Of a DNA stretch of 64,000 nt, positions 41,711-51,242 are shown piece after piece. The notes under the pieces are model-generated. The model searched no databases, was not told where the DNA came from, and was given only the letters and a program-made list of their open reading frames with translations. The translations under genes and the position numbers were made by a program. Positions within the stretch are counted from its first letter, which is position 1, and each line of letters opens with the position of its first letter. This stretch comes from Amycolatopsis sp. NBRC 101858 (GTDB taxonomy: Bacteria > Actinomycetota > Actinomycetes > Mycobacteriales > Pseudonocardiaceae): NCBI RefSeq assembly GCF_030269325.1, contig NZ_BSTD01000007.1, positions 620,001 to 684,000 on the forward strand. The letters are read 5' to 3'.

Positions 41711-43199
41711 TCTCACCGGCTTCGAAGAGCCGGGTCAGCTCGGCGGCTTCGACGTCGATCAGCTCCCGGCGCAGTGACCGGTAGTCGATCCTCCTCTTCA
41801 GGTCCGTGGTGGCTTCGGCGGCGTCGTTCTCGATGCGCTCGAGCCGCGCCTGCCAGCCCGTCCGCAGCTGGTCGACGACGAACTCCGGCGCCGATTCCGT
41901 TTCGGACAGGTGCTGCAGGTGGCTCAGCCCGGCCTCGGCGAGCTTCCGGCGGGCCGCGCTGTACTCGGTGCGCAGGTCGGCCGGGTCCAGCGCGATCCCG
42001 GCGCGCCGGACCAGCGGCGCGAGCGTGAACCCCTGCACCACCAGCGTCAGCACGATCACCGCGGTCGTCAGCAGCAGCACCAGATCCCGCGCCGGCAGCG
42101 CGGAGCCGTCCAGGGTGAGCACCGGCAGCGACAGCGCCGCGGCCAGCGGCACCACCCCGCGCGCGCCGGCCCAGGAGACGACCGCGGGCACCTGCCAGGA
42201 GATCCGCTCGCCGCCGCGGCGCTGCCGGATCGCCGAAAGCACGAACACGAGCACCAGCCGGGCCAGGACCAGCGTCGCGGCGATGGCCAGCGCCTGCAGC
42301 AGCCACCACGCCCCGCTCCCGGCGAGGCGCCGCACCAGGGCGGGCAGCTGCAGGCCGATCAGGCCGAACACGACGCTTTCCAGCAGGAACACCACGGTCT
42401 GGTACACCGCGCCGACCTGCAGCCGGATCCGCGCGGTCGTCAGCCGTTCGGCCTGGGTCCCCAGGAGCACGCTCGCCACGACGACCGCCGTCACGCCCGA
42501 CCCACCCACCGATTCGGCCACGACGTAGCCGGCGTAGGGCGTGACGAGCGAGATCACCGTCTCCAGGATCGGGTCTTCGGTGCGCCGCCGGATCAGGAAC
42601 GCGCCGAGCGCCGTCAGCACGCCGACCGCGAGGCCGCCGCCGGCCAGCACCGCGAACTCCCCCAAGGTCCGGCCCCACGACGCCGCTCCGCCCGCGACGG
42701 CCAGGAACAGCGCCACCCGGAACAGCAGCAAGCTGGTCGCGTCGTTGAACAGGCTCTCCGCCTGGATCAGCGCCTGCACCCGCGGCGGGAGCGCCAGCCT
42801 CCGCGCCAGCGCCGTCACCGCGACCGGGTCCGTGCTGGCCAGGATCGCGCCGAGCACGAAGGCCATCCCGGCCGGCAGCGGCGTCACGAGGACAGCCGTC
42901 CCGATCACCGCGGCGGCCGAGAGCAGCACCAGCCCGACCGAGAGCACGGCGACCGGCCGCCCGACGGCACGCAGGTCCCGCCAGGGCAGCTCCTCCCCCG
43001 CGGCGAACAACAGCGGCGGCAGCACGACCAGGCTGATCACTTCGGGCGTCACCTGCACCGCGGCGACCCCGGGCAGCAGCCCGACGGCGACCCCGGCCAC
43101 GACCAGGAGAGACGGCGCGGGCACCCGCAGCCGATTCGCGAAGGTGGCGACGACGGTCGCGACGATCACCAGGAACAGTACGGTTTCGACGCCGCGCAT
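41646..43199 (-). CDS. CPA1 family sodium/proton antiporter
   Basis: A 517-residue cation/proton antiporter of the NhaP/NhaK type. The core motifs are GAILASTDPVAVTAL and IQAESLFNDATS, carrying the conserved Asp residues of ion binding, and WAGARGVVPLAAALSLP further on. About twelve helices span residues 1-400; the last 110 residues form a charged cytosolic tail. It is convergent with, and overlaps, the KimA-like gene, giving a K+/Na+ homeostasis pair that may be antagonistically expressed. Confidence 0.9.
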   Translation of the reverse strand: MRGVETVLFLVIVATVVATFANRLRVPAPSLLVVAGVAVGLLPGVAAVQVTPEVISLVVLPPLLFAAGEELPWRDLRAVGRPVAVLSVGLVLLSAAAVIGTAVLVTPLPAGMAFVLGAILASTDPVAVTALARRLALPPRVQALIQAESLFNDATSLLLFRVALFLAVAGGAASWGRTLGEFAVLAGGGLAVGVLTALGAFLIRRRTEDPILETVISLVTPYAGYVVAESVGGSGVTAVVVASVLLGTQAERLTTARIRLQVGAVYQTVVFLLESVVFGLIGLQLPALVRRLAGSGAWWLLQALAIAATLVLARLVLVFVLSAIRQRRGGERISWQVPAVVSWAGARGVVPLAAALSLPVLTLDGSALPARDLVLLLTTAVIVLTLVVQGFTLAPLVRRAGIALDPADLRTEYSAARRKLAEAGLSHLQHLSETESAPEFVVDQLRTGWQARLERIENDAAEATTDLKRRIDYRSLRRELIDVEAAELTRLFEAGEITDGTRRRIQRLLDLEHAGLE

Positions 43200-43332
43200 C
43201 GGCCGGTCCTCCCCATCCCGAATCCGGATGCCGACCAGACTTCCCGGCGCGCCGCGGTCAGCCTACGCGACGCGCCCGCCCGCCGGGGGTGAACAGCTCC
43301 CGCTCGCCCCGGGTCCCGATAATCTGAGGTCC

Positions 43333-46300
43333 GTGACCGTCGAGCTGACCCTGCTGACCCGGGTCGCCTTCCGCGGCCGGGAGCTCACCGGCGCCCGGCC
43401 GGGGTCGCTGCTGGCCCTGCTCGCGGACAGCCTGCGCACGGGGTGCGGAGCGGAACGGCTGATCGCCGGGCTGTGGCCGGGCGAACGGCCCGAGCATCCC
43501 GCGAAGGCGTTGCAGATCCTGGTGTCGCGGACCCGGGCGCGGCTCGGCCCGGACGTCATCGTGACCACCCCCACCGGCTACCGCCTCGCGCTGGCCGAAG
43601 AGCAGGTCGACACGTCCGCCGTCCTGCTCCACGCGGCGGCGGCCGAGCGAGCCGCCCGCGCCGGCGACCACGCGGGCGCCCTCGAGCACGCCGAAGCGGG
43701 GCTGACGCTTTACAACGGCCCCGCGGACACCGCCCTCGACGACCCGCTGTCCGCCCTGCGGGCCGCCCGCGCCACGACCTACCGGAGCCTGACCCGCTCC
43801 CGGGCACTCGCCCTGGCCCGGCTCGGCCGGTACGCCGAGGCCGCCATCCCCCTCGGCGAAGCCCGGCAGGACCGGCCGGCGGACGAAGAAGTCCTGCTGG
43901 AACTGCTGCGCTGCGAGGCTTCGACCGCCGGCCCGGCCGCGGCCCTGACCCGCTACGAGGACTACCGGCGGACCCTGCGCGACGACCTGGGCAGCGACCC
44001 CGGACCCGCGCTCCGGGCACTGCACCGCGAACTGCTGCTCGGCGACGCCCCCGCGCGGCGGCACGGCGTCCACCACGAACCGAACCCGTTGCTGGGCCGG
44101 GAGCAGGACATCGCCGCGGTGACCGCGCTGCTGCGCACCTCGCGGGTCGTGTCGATCACCGGCCCCGGCGGCCTGGGCAAGACCCGGCTCGCGCACGCCG
44201 TCGGCCGCCGGGCCGGCCAGCGGGTCGTGCACTTCATCGAACTGGCCGCGCTCACCGCGGACAGCGACGTCGCGGCGGCGGTCGCGGCCGAGTTCGGCGT
44301 GCGCGGCCCCGCGGCACTCGCCGACGTCGTCGAAGCCATCGGCACGGACCCCGTGCTGCTGGTGCTGGACAACTGCGAGCACGTCGTCCGGGGCGCGGCG
44401 GACCTGGCGCACGGCCTGGTGTCGCTGAGCGGCGGACTGCGGGTGCTCACCACCAGCCGCGCCCCGCTCGGCGTCTCTTCCGAAGCCGTTTACGCACTTC
44501 CCGAGCTGGACCTGCCGACGGCCGCCGAGCTGTTCACCCAGCGGGCCCGGGCGGCCCGGCCCGGCGCCGACCTGCCGGCTGAAGCCGTCCGGAACCTCTG
44601 CGAGCGGCTGGACGGGCTGCCGCTCGCCGTCGAGCTCGCCGCGGCCCGGATCCGCGTCCTGTCCGTCGCCGAGATCGCCGCCCGGCTGGCGGATCGGTTC
44701 GCCGTGCTGCGCGGGCCCACCCGCGACGCGCCCGACCGGCACCGGACGCTGCACGCCGTCATCGACTGGAGCTGGCACCTGCTCGACGACCGCGGCCAGG
44801 CCGCCATGCGCACGCTCTCGGTGTTCCCCGGCGGCTTCACCGCCGACGCCGCCCGCCGGCTGCTCGGGGACGACGGCGTTCTCGAGCAGCTGGTCGACCA
44901 GTCGCTGCTCAAACCGGCCGACGCCATCGCGGGCACCCGGTTCCGGATGCTGGAGACCGTGCGCGAGTTCAGCGGAGCACGCCGCGACGAGATCGACGGC
45001 GAAACCGACCGGGTGATCGGGGATTTTCTTTCCTGGGCCCGGGATTTCGGGATGGCGCACCACGACTCGGTGGTCGGTCCCGACCTCGTCCAGGCGGTCG
45101 GCCGGATCCGGGTCGAGGAGGACAACCTGGCGCTGGCCCTGCACCACGGGCTCGAGCGCGAAGACGGGGCGGCCGTCGCCGCGATCGCGGCGGTCCTGGG
45201 CAGCCTGTGGGTCACCGAGTCGGACTTCACGCGGCTCACCGCACTGGCCGAGGACACCGCCTGGCTGCTGTCGCACTACCGCCCGGCACCCGGTCTTCTC
45301 GAAGCCACCCGCACCGCGGCCGTGCTGGGTGCGCTGATCAGCCTGCTCATGCGCACCGCGTCGGCCCGCCGCACGCTGGTCACCCTGCGCCGGCTGCCCG
45401 CCGCGCCGCCGGACGACCCCGTCCGGGCCATCCAGGCGGCGCTGTGCGCCCCCGACGGTGCCGCGCTGCACCGGCTCTGCGACAGCGACCGGCCGATCCT
45501 CGCCGGCATGGCCTGCTACATCGCCAGCTACGCCAGGGAAAGCGCCAACGATCTCGAAGGCGCGCTGCGGGCGGCCCGCCGGATGCTCGCGCGGCTCGAG
45601 CACGACGGCACGCCGCTGCCGGTGGCGCTCGCGCACGCCCGCGTCGGCGAGCTGTGCCTGCAGGTGGATCCCGGCGACGAAGCCCTCCGGCACATCGACG
45701 TCGCCCTGTCGCTGCTCGAAGAGCTCGGTGCGCGCTCCACGTCCACCCGGGCCCGCTGGGCCAAGGTGCTGGCCAACCTGCAGCGCGGCGCGTTCGACGA
45801 GGCCGAACGGGGCCTGCAGCCGGCGGCCGAAGACGACGAGACGATCGCCCTGCCGATGTTCGACGTCTGCTCCCGCGCCGAGATCCTGCTCAGCCGCGGT
45901 GACGTCGACGGTGGCCTGCGCCGGTGGCGGCAGGCCGCCGAGCACCTCCGGACGACGGCCGGCACCGGGCTCTGGAAGTGGGAGGTGCAGGCCGTCGCCG
46001 TGGTCACCCACGCCCGCCACGGCCGGACGGACCTCGTCGCAGACCTCGTCGAGACCCTGCCGGGACCACTGTCCACAATGGTCGCCTCGGCGCCGGTCGT
46101 GGAATTCCCGGCCTGCGGGTCACTCCTGGTGGCCTTGGCCGTCTCCGACCTCGACCGCGGGCTCGCGGCGCCGGGTGCGCGGCTGATCGCCCTGGCGGAA
46201 CGGTTCGGGCTGCAGCGGTCGTTCCAGCCGGCGATGTCGCTCACGCGGTTGCGGGACGTGGCAAGGCAAGCCGACCCGGTGGCGTACGCCGAGGCCGTCT

Positions 46301-46410
46301 CGGCGTACGCCGGCCTGGACCACGACGGCCTTCGCGCCGCGGCATCGGCCGAGCTGGGCTCCCGGGCTCAGCTCGGGTCTCGCTTGAACAGTGCCCGCGC
46401 CCAGAAGTAG
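43333..46410 (+). CDS. SARP/AfsR-like regulator (BTAD plus NB-ARC ATPase)
   Basis: A 1025-residue regulator. An OmpR-like winged helix occupies residues 1-90 (AERLIAGLWPGERPEHPAKAL, in part; LVSRTRARLG), followed by a BTAD domain (95-240), and an NB-ARC-type NTPase with Walker A GPGGLGKT (277-284) and Walker B LLVLDNCEHV, then a TPR-like helical C-terminus. It is the large SARP type that controls secondary metabolism. GTG at 43333 follows a GATAATCTGAGG element that could supply both -10 and ribosome site. It converges on the DrrB-like gene and overlaps it by 43 bases; no biosynthetic cluster is visible next to it. Confidence 0.88.
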   Translation: MTVELTLLTRVAFRGRELTGARPGSLLALLADSLRTGCGAERLIAGLWPGERPEHPAKALQILVSRTRARLGPDVIVTTPTGYRLALAEEQVDTSAVLLHAAAAERAARAGDHAGALEHAEAGLTLYNGPADTALDDPLSALRAARATTYRSLTRSRALALARLGRYAEAAIPLGEARQDRPADEEVLLELLRCEASTAGPAAALTRYEDYRRTLRDDLGSDPGPALRALHRELLLGDAPARRHGVHHEPNPLLGREQDIAAVTALLRTSRVVSITGPGGLGKTRLAHAVGRRAGQRVVHFIELAALTADSDVAAAVAAEFGVRGPAALADVVEAIGTDPVLLVLDNCEHVVRGAADLAHGLVSLSGGLRVLTTSRAPLGVSSEAVYALPELDLPTAAELFTQRARAARPGADLPAEAVRNLCERLDGLPLAVELAAARIRVLSVAEIAARLADRFAVLRGPTRDAPDRHRTLHAVIDWSWHLLDDRGQAAMRTLSVFPGGFTADAARRLLGDDGVLEQLVDQSLLKPADAIAGTRFRMLETVREFSGARRDEIDGETDRVIGDFLSWARDFGMAHHDSVVGPDLVQAVGRIRVEEDNLALALHHGLEREDGAAVAAIAAVLGSLWVTESDFTRLTALAEDTAWLLSHYRPAPGLLEATRTAAVLGALISLLMRTASARRTLVTLRRLPAAPPDDPVRAIQAALCAPDGAALHRLCDSDRPILAGMACYIASYARESANDLEGALRAARRMLARLEHDGTPLPVALAHARVGELCLQVDPGDEALRHIDVALSLLEELGARSTSTRARWAKVLANLQRGAFDEAERGLQPAAEDDETIALPMFDVCSRAEILLSRGDVDGGLRRWRQAAEHLRTTAGTGLWKWEVQAVAVVTHARHGRTDLVADLVETLPGPLSTMVASAPVVEFPACGSLLVALAVSDLDRGLAAPGARLIALAERFGLQRSFQPAMSLTRLRDVARQADPVAYAEAVSAYAGLDHDGLRAAASAELGSRAQLGSRLNSARAQK

Positions 46411-47132
46411 CCGGCCAGCGCGAGACCCGCGCACCAGCCGACGGCGAGCAGGCCGTACCCGGTCACCGGGGTGCCCAGCAGCAGGCCGCGCACGGCGTCG
46501 GTGATCGGGGTGAACGGCTCGTGCGCCGCGAACCAGCGGACCGCGCCCGACATCGCGTCCGGGGACACGAACGCGCTGCTGAGGAACGGCAGCAGCTGGA
46601 CGGCGAAGGTGAACGGCGCGATGCCCTCGGCGGTCTTGGCGGCCAGCCCGACCGCGACGCCGAGCCAGGTGAGGGCCAGCGTGAGCAGGGCGACGATCCC
46701 GAAGGCACCCAGCCACCGCAGCGGATCCCCGCCCGGCCGGAACCCCAGCAGCAGCGCGACCGCGACCACGAGGACGGCGCTGACCAGAGTGCGGACGGTC
46801 GAGCCGACGACGTGGCCGGTCAGCACCGACGCGCGGGAGATCGCCATCGTGCGGAACCGGGCGATGATGCCCGCGGTCATGTCCCGGTTGACCGCCATCG
46901 CCGTCGTGGTGGCGCCGTAGCCGACGGTCATCAGGAGGATCCCGGCGACGAGGTAGTCGAGGTAGCCGCGCCCCTGCGTCGCCGTCCCGAGTCCGGTGGT
47001 CAGCGCGCCGCCGAACACGCCGACGAACAACAGCAGGAGCACGACCGGGAGCGCGATCGTCATGATCATCGCCCCCGGGTTGCGGAGCGTGTGGCGGAAG
47101 TTCCGCCGCACCATGGTCGTCGCGTCGCTCAT
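46368..47132 (-). CDS. ABC-2 type permease, DrrB-like
   Basis: A 254-residue membrane protein with six helices, beginning VRRNFRHTLRNPGAMIMTI and continuing PVVLLLLFVGVFGGAL. The ABC-2 signature region DAMSGAVRWFAAHEPFTPI and a terminal LALAGYFWARALFKRD fit the permease of daunorubicin-resistance (DrrAB)-type exporters. Its ATG overlaps the stop of the ATPase gene (ATGA at 47129-47132), so the two are co-translated and form one exporter. Its 3' end overlaps the convergent SARP gene. Confidence 0.9.
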   Translation of the reverse strand: MSDATTMVRRNFRHTLRNPGAMIMTIALPVVLLLLFVGVFGGALTTGLGTATQGRGYLDYLVAGILLMTVGYGATTTAMAVNRDMTAGIIARFRTMAISRASVLTGHVVGSTVRTLVSAVLVVAVALLLGFRPGGDPLRWLGAFGIVALLTLALTWLGVAVGLAAKTAEGIAPFTFAVQLLPFLSSAFVSPDAMSGAVRWFAAHEPFTPITDAVRGLLLGTPVTGYGLLAVGWCAGLALAGYFWARALFKRDPS

Positions 47133-48082
47133 CGGGCCGTCTCCTTCGCGGTGGTCGAGTGGCCGGTGAGGGCGAAGAAGACGTCGTCGAGGTCGGGCGT
47201 GTGCACGGACAGCTCCTCGGGCTCGATCCCGGCGTCTTCCAGGCGGTCCAGCACGGCCCGCAGCGCGCGGACACCGCCGTCGCCCGGGACCTGGAGGGCC
47301 ACGGTCTCCTCGTCCCGGCGCCCTTCGCCGAACGCCTGCGCGGCCGCGTCGAGGTCGGCGGCGTCGCGGAACTGCAGGCGCACGTGACCGCCGGGGACGC
47401 TGCGCTTGAGCTCCTTCGCGGTCCCGGCCGCCATGATCCCGCCGCGGTCGAGGACCGCGATCCGGTCGGCCAGCTCGTCGGCCTCGTCCAGGTACTGCGT
47501 GGTGAGGAAGATCGTGACGCCGCCGGCCACCAGCTCCCGGATGATCTGCCACATCGTGCGGCGGCTGCGCGGGTCGAGCCCGGTCGTCGGCTCGTCCAGG
47601 AAGATCACCCGCGGGTCGCCCACCAGCGTCATCGCCAGGTCGAGGCGCCGGCGCATGCCCCCGGAGTACGTCGAAGCGAGCTTCGCGGACGCGCCGGTGA
47701 GATCGAAGCGGGCGAGCAGGCCGGTGACCCGGCGTCGTCCTTCCGCGCGGCCGAGGTGGTGCAGGTCCGCCATCAGGACCAGGTTCTCCTCGCCGGTCAG
47801 CAGATCGTCCACCGCCGAGAACTGGCCGGTGACCCCGATCGCCGCCCGGACCGCGTCCGGTTCGGCGGCGAGGTCGTGCCCGGCGATCCGGGCCTGCCCG
47901 CCGTCCGCGCGGATCAGGGTGGAGAGGATCCGGACCGCGGTGGTCTTCCCGGCCCCGTTCGGCCCCAGCAGCGCGAACGTGGTCCCGGCCGGCACGTCGA
48001 GGTCGATGCCGTCGAGCACGACCTGGTCACCGAACGACTTGCGCAGCCCGGTCACCGCGATCGCGGATGCAGCGCTGTCCAT
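47129..48082 (-). CDS. ABC exporter ATP-binding protein, DrrA-like
   Basis: A 317-residue ATPase with Walker A GPNGAGKTT, Q-loop VTGQFSAVDD, signature YSGGMRRRLD, Walker B VIFLDEPTTGLD and the H-loop position occupied by Gln in LTTQYLDEADEL, all as in DrrA-type drug exporters. The C-terminal 90 residues form the DUF4162-like regulatory segment. It is divergent from a PadR gene through a region with two inverted repeats, which makes PadR its likely repressor. Substrate unknown; antibiotics or lipids are typical. Confidence 0.92.
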   Translation of the reverse strand: MDSAASAIAVTGLRKSFGDQVVLDGIDLDVPAGTTFALLGPNGAGKTTAVRILSTLIRADGGQARIAGHDLAAEPDAVRAAIGVTGQFSAVDDLLTGEENLVLMADLHHLGRAEGRRRVTGLLARFDLTGASAKLASTYSGGMRRRLDLAMTLVGDPRVIFLDEPTTGLDPRSRRTMWQIIRELVAGGVTIFLTTQYLDEADELADRIAVLDRGGIMAAGTAKELKRSVPGGHVRLQFRDAADLDAAAQAFGEGRRDEETVALQVPGDGGVRALRAVLDRLEDAGIEPEELSVHTPDLDDVFFALTGHSTTAKETAR

Positions 48083-48180
48083 GCGCCCCCTTCCGTCGGC
48101 GTGGCCCGGTCGGCCACGACACGAAGAGGATGCGGGCGGCGGGATTCACGACGGTTTCACCGCGGTTTCCGCCGGTCTCA

Positions 48181-48228
48181 CCACTACTTCGTGCTACCGT
48201 GTAGTGGTACTCGGTATGACTTAGTACC
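48181..48228. promoter_or_regulatory. Overlapping inverted repeats in the ABC/PadR divergent promoter
   Basis: Two inverted repeats share bases: CCACTAC (48181-48187) with GTAGTGG (48201-48207), and GGTACT (48206-48211) with AGTACC (48223-48228). Both lie in the spacer between the divergent drrA-like and padR genes and are candidate PadR binding sites controlling both transcripts. Confidence 0.55.
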
Positions 48229-48243
48229 CGGAGAGGATCCGCG

Positions 48244-48570
48244 ATGGACGATCTGACGGAAATGCTGAAGGGCACGCTCGAGGGCTGCGTGCTGGAAATC
48301 ATCGGCAGCGAGGAGACCTACGGGTACGCCATCACCCGCCGGCTCAACGAACTCGGCTTCGCCGACGTCGTCGAGGGGACGGTGTACACCATCCTGCTGC
48401 GGCTGGAGAAGAACGGGCTCGTGCAGGTGACGAAACGACCGTCCGGACAAGGCCCGCCACGCAAGTTCTACGCGCTCAACGACGCCGGACGCGCCGAGCT
48501 CGCGACGTTCTGGGCGAAATGGGAGTACGTCACGGCACGGATCGACAAGCTCAAGGAGGGCGGGAGATGA
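48244..48570 (+). CDS. PadR family transcriptional regulator
   Basis: A 108-residue PadR winged-helix protein: LEGCVLEIIGSEETYGYAIT, RRLNELGFADVVEGTVYTIL, then RLEKNGLVQ and PPRKFYALNDAGR, the standard PadR core, with a short C-terminal dimer helix. GAGAGGATCC precedes the ATG. Its stop overlaps the start of the first DUF1048 gene (ATGA). PadR proteins of this layout often repress a divergent ABC exporter, as would be the case here. Confidence 0.92.
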   Translation: MDDLTEMLKGTLEGCVLEIIGSEETYGYAITRRLNELGFADVVEGTVYTILLRLEKNGLVQVTKRPSGQGPPRKFYALNDAGRAELATFWAKWEYVTARIDKLKEGGR

Positions 48571-48923
48571 ACTTCCGGGAGACCATCACGGGCAGCGATC
48601 TCACCAGGGAATTCAAGGTGTTCGAAGGCCGGGCCGCGGCATTGCCCGCCGATTACCGCGCGGCGTGGGAAGAGATCAAGGGCCACCTCTTTCCCTACAG
48701 TGACTTCACCGGCCGGAACCTGATGCCGATTCTCGACGGTGTGCTGGGGCTGCTCGAAGAGACGGCGGCCGACGGGCAGAGCGTGCGCGAGGTGCTGGGG
48801 GACGACATCCGGGGTTTCTGCGCGGCGCTGGCCGGCGAAGAAGGGGCGCGGAGCCACCGCGACCGGTGGCGTGAGCAGCTGAACCGGAACGTCGCGAGAA
48901 AACTGGCCCGGCTGGGAGACTGA
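48567..48923 (+). CDS. DUF1048 protein (first copy)
   Basis: A 118-residue helical protein. YRAAWEEIKGHLFPYSDFTG in part and DDIRGFCAALAGEEG show the DUF1048 pattern; the family has no known activity and is regularly found downstream of PadR genes. ATGA overlap with padR implies translational coupling. Confidence 0.85.
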   Translation: MNFRETITGSDLTREFKVFEGRAAALPADYRAAWEEIKGHLFPYSDFTGRNLMPILDGVLGLLEETAADGQSVREVLGDDIRGFCAALAGEEGARSHRDRWREQLNRNVARKLARLGD

Positions 48924-48924
48924 C

Positions 48925-49251
48925 GTGGGTATTCAAGACATCATCGAGGGCAAGAAGCAGTGGCGGGCGCACGTGGCGCGGGTCAAGGCGCTCCCACCCG
49001 ACTACGAGATCGTCTACAAGGAGATTCAGCGGTACCTCTTCAAGGTCGGGCCGATCGACCTGGCCGACGGGTCCCTGCTCGCCGGGATCGTCGATTTCTT
49101 CGAGGAGGGCGTCGCGGCCGGAAAGGGAGTCCTGCAGCTCATCGGTGACGACGTCGCCGCGTTCTGCGACGAGCTGATCAAGGACTCACGCACCTACGCG
49201 GACGCCTATCAGGAGTCCCTCGGCGGGGAACGCGGCACGGCCGGGAAGTAA
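48925..49251 (+). CDS. DUF1048 protein (second copy)
   Basis: A 108-residue DUF1048 protein (DIIEGKKQWRAHVARVKALP, YEIVYKEIQRYLFKVG, DDVAAFCDELI), paralogous to the preceding gene, which ends one base before its GTG start. The two are the usual tandem pair downstream of PadR. A strong hairpin follows the stop. Confidence 0.85.
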   Translation: MGIQDIIEGKKQWRAHVARVKALPPDYEIVYKEIQRYLFKVGPIDLADGSLLAGIVDFFEEGVAAGKGVLQLIGDDVAAFCDELIKDSRTYADAYQESLGGERGTAGK

Positions 49252-49258
49252 CACGGCA

Positions 49259-49296
49259 GGGTGCCGAGTCCGGTGGCCCGTCCCGGCTCGGCACCC
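49259..49296 (+). terminator. Terminator of the padR-DUF1048 operon
   Basis: Ten-base perfect arms GGGTGCCGAG (49259-49268) and CTCGGCACCC (49287-49296), separated by 18 bases, begin eight bases after the last DUF1048 stop. No U tract. Confidence 0.7.
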
Positions 49297-49594
49297 CGGG
49301 AATTCCCCTCGGCTACTCCGAACAGACCAGGCCGAAAGCGCTTCCGGGCAAAAAATCGCGGCCGCGCGTGCAACTTGCAGATTCGCGTTGCCGCCTGGCA
49401 CCATTCCCGGATTCACCGTGGCTTCTTCCCCGCGGATCCGATTCATCTCAGACACACAGGACAGCAGCTCATTTGATCCGAGCTGCAACCGGGAGGGAGA
49501 AATTTCCCTGCGAAGACCGGCGTGTATACACTCCACAGAGGAGCGCGGAATTCATGCGCTCACATACTGGTACATACCGCCTCAAGGAGCAGGA
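49297..49594 (+). promoter_or_regulatory. Leader/promoter region of lsr2
   Basis: Nearly 300 bases without a gene. A perfect palindrome GTGTATACAC lies at 49522-49531 and its TATACA could serve as the lsr2 -10 box. The rest is less GC-rich than the surrounding genes, as expected for a region bound by Lsr2 itself; autoregulation is inferred. Confidence 0.45.
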
Positions 49595-50002
49595 ATGGCC
49601 CAGAAGGTCCTCGTCGAGATGCTCGACGACATCGACGGAACCCCCGCCGCCCACACCATCCCGTTTTCCCTCGACGGCGTCACCTACGAGATCGATCTCT
49701 CCGAAGAGAACGCGGCATCCCTGCGCGACGGGCTCGCCCGCTACATCGGCGCCGGCCGCCGCACCGGTGGCCGCAAGGTCCGCGTCGCCACCGGCCAGCC
49801 GACCACGACGGCGTCCGACCGCGAACGCAACCAGCAGATCCGCGCCTGGGCCAACGCCAACGGCTACGAAGTCTCCGAACGCGGCCGGCTCTCCTCCGAA
49901 GTGATCGCCGCCTTCGACGCCGCCCAGGCGCAGGAAGCCGAGCCCGCCAAGGCGACCCGCAAGCGCACGCCCCGCAAGAAAGTCGCCGCCGCCCGGAAGT
50001 GA
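49595..50002 (+). CDS. lsr2: Lsr2 nucleoid-associated protein
   Basis: A 135-residue H-NS-like DNA-binding protein. The N-terminal oligomerisation domain reads MAQKVLVEMLDDIDGTPAAH then FSLDGVTYEIDLSEENA; the C-terminal domain QQIRAWANANGYEVSERGRL contains the RGR AT-hook-like loop that inserts in the minor groove, followed by a Lys/Arg-rich tail. Lsr2 silences AT-rich and foreign DNA in actinomycetes. GGAGCAGG precedes the ATG. Many actinomycetes carry a second Lsr2 copy; whether this is the main one cannot be told. Confidence 0.95.
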   Translation: MAQKVLVEMLDDIDGTPAAHTIPFSLDGVTYEIDLSEENAASLRDGLARYIGAGRRTGGRKVRVATGQPTTTASDRERNQQIRAWANANGYEVSERGRLSSEVIAAFDAAQAQEAEPAKATRKRTPRKKVAAARK

Positions 50003-50037
50003 CCCACGACCGTTGAGCGGTACGCGCCACCGCACGC

Positions 50038-51242
50038 GTGCCGCACGATGAGGCGGTGGAGGTCCAGCCTGTTCCCTACCCCTTCGCGCCCGCGGTGGCG
50101 CTGCGGCTCCACCCGCGGTTCGCCGAGCTGCGCAGGTCCGAAGCACCGGTCCGCGTCACGATGCCCTACGGCGGCGACGCCTGGCTGGTGACGCGGTACG
50201 AGCAGGCGCGGTTCGTGCTGTCGGACCCCCGGTTCTCGCGCGCCGCCGCGGCCGGGGCGGACGTGCCGCGCGGACGTCCCGGCTTCGAACCGGCGGGCAA
50301 CCTGCTGGCCATGGACCCGCCCGAGCACAACGGATCCGGGCGCTGGTGGCCAAGGCGTTCACCGTCCGCCGGGTGGAGCTGCTCCAGCCCCGGATCCAGG
50401 AGATCGTCGACGCGCTCCTCGACGGCATCGCCCCGCCCGCCGACTTCGCCTCGGCGGTGGCGTGGGAGCTGCCCGTGCAGGTGATCGGCGAGCTGCTCGG
50501 CGTGCCGCCGGAGGAGCGCCGGATGGTGCGCGAGTGCACCGAAACGCTGGTCGCCTCGGGCGGAACCGTCACCGCCGCGGACGTCGCCGAAGCACGCGGA
50601 AAGCTGGCGGGCGCGCTGAACACGCTGATCGCGCAGCGCCGGGCGGAGCCTGCCGACGACCTGCTGACCGCGCTCGTCGCGGCCCGCGACGACGGAGACC
50701 GCCTGACGGACAACGAACTGCTCATGCTCGGCGTGGCACTGCTGGCCGGCGGGCACGAGACCACGGCGAACCTGACCGGCAGCTTCCTGGTGGAGCTGCT
50801 GGCCGACCGCGAACGGTGGACGGCGCTCGTCGCGCGTCCCGGGCTGATCCCGTCGGCGGTGGAGGAGCTGTTGCGGTTCGTGCCACTGGTGACGGTCGCG
50901 GATCTCGCGCGGATCGCCCAGGAGGACCTCGAGATCGGCGGTCAGGCCATCCGGGCCGGCGACGCGGTCCTGGTCCAGCTGGACTCGGCCAACCGCGACG
51001 AATCGGTGTTCGCCTCCGCCGGGGAGCTGGACTTCGGCCGCGAGGTCAACCACCACGTCGCGTTCGGCTTCGGCGTGCACCACTGCGTCGGTGCGCCACT
51101 GGCGAGGCTGGAGCTGCGTGTCCTGCTGACGACGCTGGTCCGCCGCCTGCCGGACCTGCGCCTCGCGGTCTCCGCGAAGGACCTCGAATGGCGCCGCGGC
51201 GGATTGATGCGTGGCGTCACGAGCCTGCCCGTCACCTGGTAG
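50038..51242 (+). pseudogene. Cytochrome P450, single-base frameshift
   Basis: The first frame (from GTG at 50038) reads as a P450 N-terminus: YPFAPAVALRLHPRFAELRR, DAWLVTRYEQARFVLSDPRF and LLAMDPPEHN. There the frame breaks: the ancestral Asn-Arg codons lack one C at 50331/50332. The protein resumes one frame on as VAKAFTVRRVELLQPRIQEI and carries all later landmarks: LLAGGHETTANL of the I helix, EELLRF with the ExxR pattern, and the haem Cys in FGFGVHHCVGAPLARLEL. Restored length would be about 400 residues, the normal size. It is either a recent pseudogene or a sequencing error. The 3' end overlaps the TetR gene. Confidence 0.85.
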
